DNA from: Candolleomyces eurysporus
Lineage: Eukaryota > Basidiomycota > Agaricomycetes > Agaricales > Psathyrellaceae
Length of the DNA: 48,600 nt
Direction of reading: 5' to 3'
Assembly: GCA_027579435.1 (NCBI GenBank)
Contig: JANBPK010001245.1
Span: 1-48,600, forward strand
Shown here: positions 43,425-48,600 of the stretch, one piece after another
Layout: the number at the start of each line of letters is the position of its first letter
Numbering within the stretch: position 1 is the first letter of the stretch
The notes under the pieces: generated by a model
The model's database searches: none
Told to the model about the DNA's origin: nothing
The model's input: only the letters and a program-made list of their open reading frames with translations
Position numbers and translations under genes: made by a program

Positions 43425-43811
43425 TGTATCTTTTTGATGAGACGCCGCATAGATCTTATCCTATTGGTAACTTATACCTGACCTAATTTCATGCGCACTG
43501 CTTATCTAGAATTTTCTCTTAACTCGCGTTCCTACCCAACAGGATAGCCTGTGGGCCCTCGCTCGAAACGGGCGATGCCAGTACTGCGCAGAGTCAACTA
43601 TGCGCTCTAGTCTCACCCTACACGTTGTTCGATGTCATGACATCGCCATACCAGTAACCAAGCAAAGATAGGTACACTCAGCGTTAACGTTTCAGCATCG
43701 AAATTCGTTTCGTTTCGTTATATAGCGTAACCATAGTACATCAAAGCAGCGCGTCAAATCCGTGAGTCGTAAGGGTATAGAAAAGGTAGAGATAATAATA
43801 CAAATCGTTTT
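43425..43811. other. convergent intergenic region
   Basis: About 390 bp holding the 3' UTRs of MSP1 and the carboxylesterase gene. AT-rich words near 43790 could serve polyadenylation of the right-hand gene. No gene is recognised. Confidence 0.5.
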
Positions 43812-45968
43812 TTACACCGGGTTGGTGAGGGTGATCTGGATGAGAGCGTTCATCGCAGCCTCTCGGTGGTCGTCCTTGGTCGTGGTAAGCGGGGCCAAGA
43901 TATTGTCCTGGAAGACGAGCAGCCTCTTCGAGCTGAGGTCATACTTGGGCCAAGTGTAGCTGAAGAGCGAGTTGGAGTTGGGGTTGAGGTTGGTGGTGAA
44001 GCGGATGAGGTACTCTTGCATGTCTTGACCGAGGAAGAAGCTGTTGACGAGATCGGTGGCGTGGGCCGCACCGAGGATGGGCAGAATCTTGAAGCGTTTG
44101 CTGACTAGAGAGCCAAAGTTAGACTTATCACTGTTGGCTTGTGGAGGGGGGAGAAACACGTACTGAATCCCCAGACATTCTGCTTGTTTGCGGTGTTTTG
44201 CATGAACCAGCGACGAGGAGCCTGGAAGACACCGTCGCCCTGGAAGGCAGCAAGTCGCTTGAATTGAGGTGTCAGAGCATTGAGAATACCGGTGTCAAAG
44301 GGTGATCCCTGTGTGACGGAAGCGGTATACTGTTGCGCGATAGTGTTCACCTGGGAAGCACTGATTCCTTGCAGGAATGTCTGGCCAACCCATGTCCTGA
44401 ATTGGGCGTCGGTTCTATATTTATTCATGAGTTCTGGGCGGTAATTACGAAAAAGTATGACAACGTACGTAACGTTGAGGGTAGATAGAGAGAATAAGGT
44501 GCCTTCATCGTCGCAGTTGCCGTTGATATATGGGATGTTAGCAACCTTGCCCGCCTGGACAAGCTTGAGGGGATTGTCGGTGAGGAAAACGCCGTCTACT
44601 CTCGGGAGCCATGCAAGGCGAAGCGACTGAAGTAGAAATCATAAGCCTACAGTGTATCAAAGCCCGACAATCAATCAGCATCGCACCTGGTAGGAGAATA
44701 TGGAGGGAGTTGAGTCGATAGCAGCCATGAGCCTGGCGTATGGAACCCCCCGGAGACATTGGAGAGTGTCACTGGCCGAGGAGCATCCTGTCTGCCTGAC
44801 GATGTGGTCGTAATGGACCTGTCCGTTTTCAACCGGACCAACGGGAATAGGTGCCCCTGACTGCATGAAAGCTCCGCGGAACAGACCTTCGTGGTTGCCA
44901 TCGAAGGCCGTCATTTGCAAAGCAGCGGAAATCGCACCAGCAGATTCACCCCAGCTGGAAAGATACGTCAGTCGAATGCCAGAAAGCTGCGATGAGAGAA
45001 ACCAACATAGTAACTTTGTTGGGATCTCCTCCAAACTGTGCAATGTTTTTCTTGATCCAACGAAGAGCTTCGCGTTCTGTTACGCTTTGTGAGCAAGGAA
45101 CTTGCAGAGCACATTCGAAACGGGACTTACGATCGTGTAATCCGAGGTTTCCAACACCTGCAGCACGAACTTCCTTGCTCGCCAAGAAACCAAGGCCGCT
45201 CAACCTGATGAACGGTGACGGGTAGAATTTAGAGAGAAGGTGGAAACCTTACCTGTAGTTCATGCTAACGAATATCACGGGCTGTCCCATATCTTGGGAC
45301 TTCTTGACGACACCACCACCATCGTACATGGAGGTAGAGCCAAGCTGGAATCCACCTCCAAAAATCCACTAATTCAAAGATCAGATGTGAATTACGAAAA
45401 GATAATATTAATTTTCACTTACAACGAGCACAGGCAACCTGGAGGAGGATGTAGCAGACGCTGGCTTAACGATGTTAAGACTCAGACCTGAAAGGATAGG
45501 GTGAACAGGTGTTTACGGTATGATCAGAGCAAGTCTACTTGCAATCCTCTGAGTCAGGGAAAACCTGTCCGAAGATAGAGTTGACGATGTATTCAGTCGC
45601 TTCGGCAGCAAGCCCAGAGACAATGGGAAGAGATAGGGCCTGCTGTGGACACGACGGGCCGTACTTGGTGGCATCAATAGTTCCGTTATAGGTCGAAATG
45701 GGCTGGGGCAGACGGAAACGCAAATTTCCAACTCTAAAATGAGAGTCAGCGAAAAAGATAAAAGAGGAAAGATAACAAGTGCATACGGTGGTGCAGCAAA
45801 AGGAATGCCTAGGAATTTTTGAACACTCCCAGACGTTGTGCCGACGAAGGTGCCTCCTGCGACAGATATTCTGGGACCACTCTGTCTAGCTTCGTGCACG
45901 ACGGGAGAGGGAGCTGCGGAGATGATGGATGCTTGCAGGGCAAGTCCAGCGAGCAAAAGGGAAAGCAT
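43812..45968 (-). CDS. secreted type-B carboxylesterase / lipase
   Basis: Alpha/beta-hydrolase of the cholinesterase / Candida rugosa lipase family, likely hydrolysing extracellular esters or lipids. ATG 45968 opens a signal peptide (MLSLLLAGLALQASIISAAP). Conserved blocks are VQKFLGIPFAAPP, NLRFRLPQP, LPVLVWIFGGGFQLGS (oxyanion loop), VSMNYRLSGLGFL, GNLGLHDQREALRWIKKNI and FGGDPNKVTIWGESAGA with the catalytic Ser. NCDDEGTLFS carries the acidic triad residue, and GAAHATDL holds the catalytic His near the C-terminus. About eight introns of 50-65 nt split the gene. Splicing joins ACT-AT to CTGGGGTGAATC across an intron just before the active-site Ser. The triad is complete, so it should be active; the substrate cannot be told. 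Confidence 0.9.
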
Positions 45969-47887
45969 CTTCAGGAACAGGAAGAGCACCTAGGCAATGA
46001 GGGACGTTCGCTCGGGGCTTTATAGGATAGGCACTGACTTTCCGGCCGACTAGAAGAAAAGACCCGTTTCGCGAACTCGACCATCACGAGTTCAATGTCC
46101 ATACGGTCGCTCCCAGTAGCGGATGAGGGACTATGTATCCATGTAAGGGACTCTCTTGTACGAACGTCGAATGCCATTTGATTAAGCGATCTTGATAGTC
46201 CCGCTTACGAATTCGAAAGTAGCTTCGATTCGACGTAACATAGTCTCTGTGCAATCTCTTGAGATTACTACCTGACTTGTATCGATACAGCATGCTCATA
46301 CGCCAAGCATGCAATGCTTCCAATGGCCACAAATCGCGCCTGCCCAACAGGAGGATTAGTCGGCGAGCAAGCTGTAGCGAGGGTTCTCACCTACTAAAAA
46401 CCAGGCTCGGGACTGCAGTACCTGGTATAGAGCGTACCTTGGAACAGGGTCGGGTGATTCGTGCTCGCGGCCCCCGCCCGCTTGCCCTATCGATGTAAAA
46501 TTGTCAACCAAATCCTCGGAAGCCGATTGCTAACTCTTCCTCCCAAGCCAATTGTCGGAGGTGGTCACCTTCTGGGCAATCCCATTAGTAAATCTCAAAC
46601 GGAGGTAGTAAGTGGTATCTTCCGTGTGTACCCACGAATGTTCAGCGAGTGCCGCTGAGGAAATTGGAAAAGTCGACATCCAAAGCTTGCCATGTGGGCT
46701 CGGATACCATACAAGTTGCACTCGTTTCCTCACGGAGATACGGCTGGTCCCGTGAAGGGGAGAGCACCCGATGACCTCCGGTAAGAGCGTTGAAGTTTGG
46801 AAACCGCGAGCGCCATTGGTTCGCGAAACGCGTACATCAGTCCTGACCATGCGGTTTGTCTGCGGGGTGCGGGGTAAAGTACCGATGTTCCCCCCGGTCT
46901 TTTATCGGTGGAGTCGTGGATTGAGCAACGAGCTGCAACGAGAGGACCTTCTCGAGATGGCTATTTCTTGCCTAGAATTGAATTATCGTCTTGTAAAAGA
47001 TCTACGTTCAAGGTGTCCATAAGAACAGGACCCAGTGCTTAAGCTTGCAAGTTACTGCCCGCTGAGCAGATAACCTCCATATGCCCATCTCCAGTTAGAT
47101 TGATGATGACGAAAATCGGAGAGAATACTAACCGTACACATGCCCTGTCATTGTGACGTAACGTGGGCTAGGTAGAGATTTCTGAAAGGCATATGATTTC
47201 TGAACGGCGCGCAGAAGGCTGCAATAGGACATGTCCGATTGACTTTAATTGCAGAGCAAGGGTCATTTAACTTGACTTGCTATTAGCTTATGATTAGCGA
47301 TAGTCAGGCGACCGTAAAATTTAAAGTCAAACTTACAGATAGGTTGCAGGAAAAGGAGATGGGCGCCCGTTTTGAATTCAGATTGACGCTCTGACAGACA
47401 GTTCGCTCCTACGTAGAAAGCGGAGCTCTTTCGGACTTCAAAAAAGAGTGATCTCCGCGACGAGACGCACATGGACTCGCCGGGTTGCTTTTGGACTTTG
47501 TAGGCGGGTTGAAACCTCCAGGAGCTACCCTCCTTATTCGGACTATTCGCTATGAGCATAATGCATAATTAGAGTGGCCGCAAATTTTTGAAGGCGGAGC
47601 ACACGGTGCCCCGCACTTCACCGCGTGCCAGAGGGAAAACCCAAAGTTGAACCTGCGCACCTTCAGCTGACCATTACTCTTCTCAACAACGGCCCCGAGA
47701 GTCATCACAAAGTCCATAAACGGTTATACAGTACTATACATGTACGGATCATAATCGAAGGAAAGAGATCTCGGTGCTTACTGGCTTGAAGCCATTGATC
47801 CACCATTTTCGTGGGGTATCTTAATATTGCCGACGGGGTTCCTCTGTCAGGTTGAGGCCTTCAGAAGCATGGCGAGAGGGCAGATCC
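45969..47887. other. 1.9 kb region with no recognisable gene
   Basis: Upstream of the carboxylesterase and downstream of the trehalase, both on the minus strand. Short open frames occur on both strands (for example 46084-46347, 46771-47022 and 47263-47559), but none shows a known motif or a convincing exon join. No terminal repeats or transposase remnants are seen. It may hold the esterase promoter and decayed sequence. Confidence 0.5.
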
Positions 47888-48410
47888 TCAGATCAGCAAC
47901 CCAAACAGGGTTGCAGCTACGAGGGACAAAGCGAACAGTGGCCCGCTCATAACCCTTTCANCCCCCACTGGTGTTTGAGCTCCCACCACCGCCATTACCA
48001 CCACCAGTAGCGAATGCGCTGTCCAGAAGACTGGGGCACTGGGGCGCCGTAAGGACATCACCATAAGTACTGGCCACCCATAGCAGAACTCCGTTGGTCC
48101 AGCCAAACCCAGCCTAAAAGTCAATGAAAAGTTCGGTCATGAGTACAATTGGGCGAAATCATGCTCTAGGGACACTTACCTGCACCGTATATTCTCCGCC
48201 ACGGCCAGCGGAATCGATGTCCAGATTAGAGAACTTCTCAAACATCTGAATTCGTGGTGAGTAATATTTAGCAAGCGCGCAAGGTCATAAGATCAGGGTG
48301 ACTTACATGGCCCGAACTGGAGGTGCTCTGAGTCACACTCAACTCTTCATCCGAGAGCCTTGGTAAGAGATTTGGAATCGATCCTCCAGTCGCATACCTA
48401 GAGTAATCNC
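47888..48410 (-). CDS. alpha,alpha-trehalase (GH37), C-terminal part with GPI-type tail
   Basis: Trehalase cleaves trehalose to glucose. Only the last exons are present: about 48410-48307 (possibly starting at 48397), 48245-48180 and 48113-47888. They encode YATGGSIPNLLPRLSDEE, MFEKFSNLDIDSAGRGGEYT and AGFGWTNGVLLWVASTYGD, the GH37 C-terminal signature. A Gly/Asn/Ser-rich linker follows, and then a terminal hydrophobic segment (SGPLFALSLVAATLFGLLI) typical of a GPI-anchor signal. That suggests a cell-surface enzyme. An N at 47961 beside a C5 run inserts a stop; removing it gives a continuous SGGERVMSGPLF. The rest of the gene is cut off by the N-rich junction. Confidence 0.82.
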
Positions 48411-48473
48411 AATCAGGCACGGNCANNCGACGNAGCCNGACTGGNNANGNCATNTNNNCAGCTGNACNAGNTN
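48411..48473. other. N-rich junction, probable assembly join
   Basis: Nearly twenty single Ns are scattered over about 60 bp, unlike anywhere else in the window. On the left is trehalase coding sequence on the minus strand; on the right, CTP synthase coding sequence on the plus strand, already in mid-protein. No intergenic sequence separates them. Confidence 0.8.
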
Positions 48474-48593
48474 CTCGACACCGTGACCATCGCCCTGGTC
48501 GGCAAGTACACCGACTTGAAGGATTCGTACATGTCCGTTACCAAGGCTCTCGAACACTCTGCTTTCAGGATTCACAGAAAACTGATCATCGAG
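48474..48593 (+). CDS. URA7: CTP synthase, internal fragment
   Basis: CTP synthase makes CTP from UTP and glutamine. The 40 codons include [20 protein letters not shown] and KALEHSAFR, then RKLIIE before a possible donor (GAG|GTAGCT). This is the segment that starts the glutamine-amidotransferase half of the enzyme in its family. The upstream synthetase domain is missing because the N-rich junction interrupts it, and the rest lies beyond the window. It is therefore a partial gene whose placement next to trehalase is suspect. Confidence 0.85.
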
Positions 48594-48600
48594 GTAGCTT

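Noticed and set aside
45969..47887. Several 60-100 codon frames considered as a small gene or transposon remnant
   Set aside because: None has a recognisable domain, terminal repeats or consistent exon joins.
1..48600. CRISPR arrays, rRNA, tRNA genes, complete transposons
   Set aside because: No regularly spaced short repeats, no rRNA-like blocks and no terminal inverted or long terminal repeats were seen. tRNA genes were not seen by eye, but a covariance search would be needed to exclude them.

Overview
The window is nuclear DNA of a filamentous basidiomycete, most likely an Agaricomycete. Genes lie on both strands, are cut by many short introns (mostly 40-70 nt, GT-AG with a few GC-AG), and encode fungal housekeeping proteins together with lineage-typical paralogue families. 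I assembled exon structures by eye from splice signals and conserved protein motifs; no alignment or transcript data were available.

Region 1 (1-18.8 kb) is a paralogue-rich, duplicated block. Two secreted GH20 beta-hexosaminidase genes sit in a 2.97 kb direct tandem duplication. They are followed by a single-pass membrane protein gene, a MIF4G-like gene, two tandem F-box-type genes in a second (about 2.65 kb) duplication, another MIF4G-like gene and a third, diverged GH20 gene. So GH20 and MIF4G-like paralogues bracket the F-box pair. The GH20 enzymes would release N-acetylglucosamine from chitin oligomers or glycans outside the cell. The F-box and MIF4G-like genes belong to families that I believe are expanded in mushrooms, and their roles are unknown.

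Region 2 (19-48.6 kb) is mostly conserved single-copy genes: epsin (endocytosis), a serine-rich two-TM protein of unknown function, RNA polymerase III subunit Rpc17, CCR4-NOT subunit Not2, geranylgeranyltransferase I beta subunit, an Slp1-type SUN protein, an FMN-dependent 2-hydroxy-acid oxidase, ALG11 (N-glycan assembly), a putative HExxH protein, a small PPxY membrane protein, Msp1 (mitochondrial outer-membrane AAA extractase), a secreted type-B carboxylesterase/lipase, and the 3' end of a trehalase with a GPI-type tail. At the right edge an N-filled stretch joins the trehalase to a 40-codon piece of CTP synthase on the opposite strand. This looks like an assembly join.

Reading frames break repeatedly at homopolymer runs or at single Ns beside them. 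In each case a one-base correction restores a natural or conserved protein, so these are probably sequencing errors and not pseudogenes. The most interesting biology is the duplicated block with its apparent gene-conversion gradient and intron turnover, a 12-nt micro-exon in epsin, two GC-AG introns (one in-frame at the start of the Msp1 AAA domain), and duplication scars carrying the 3' tails of neighbouring genes.
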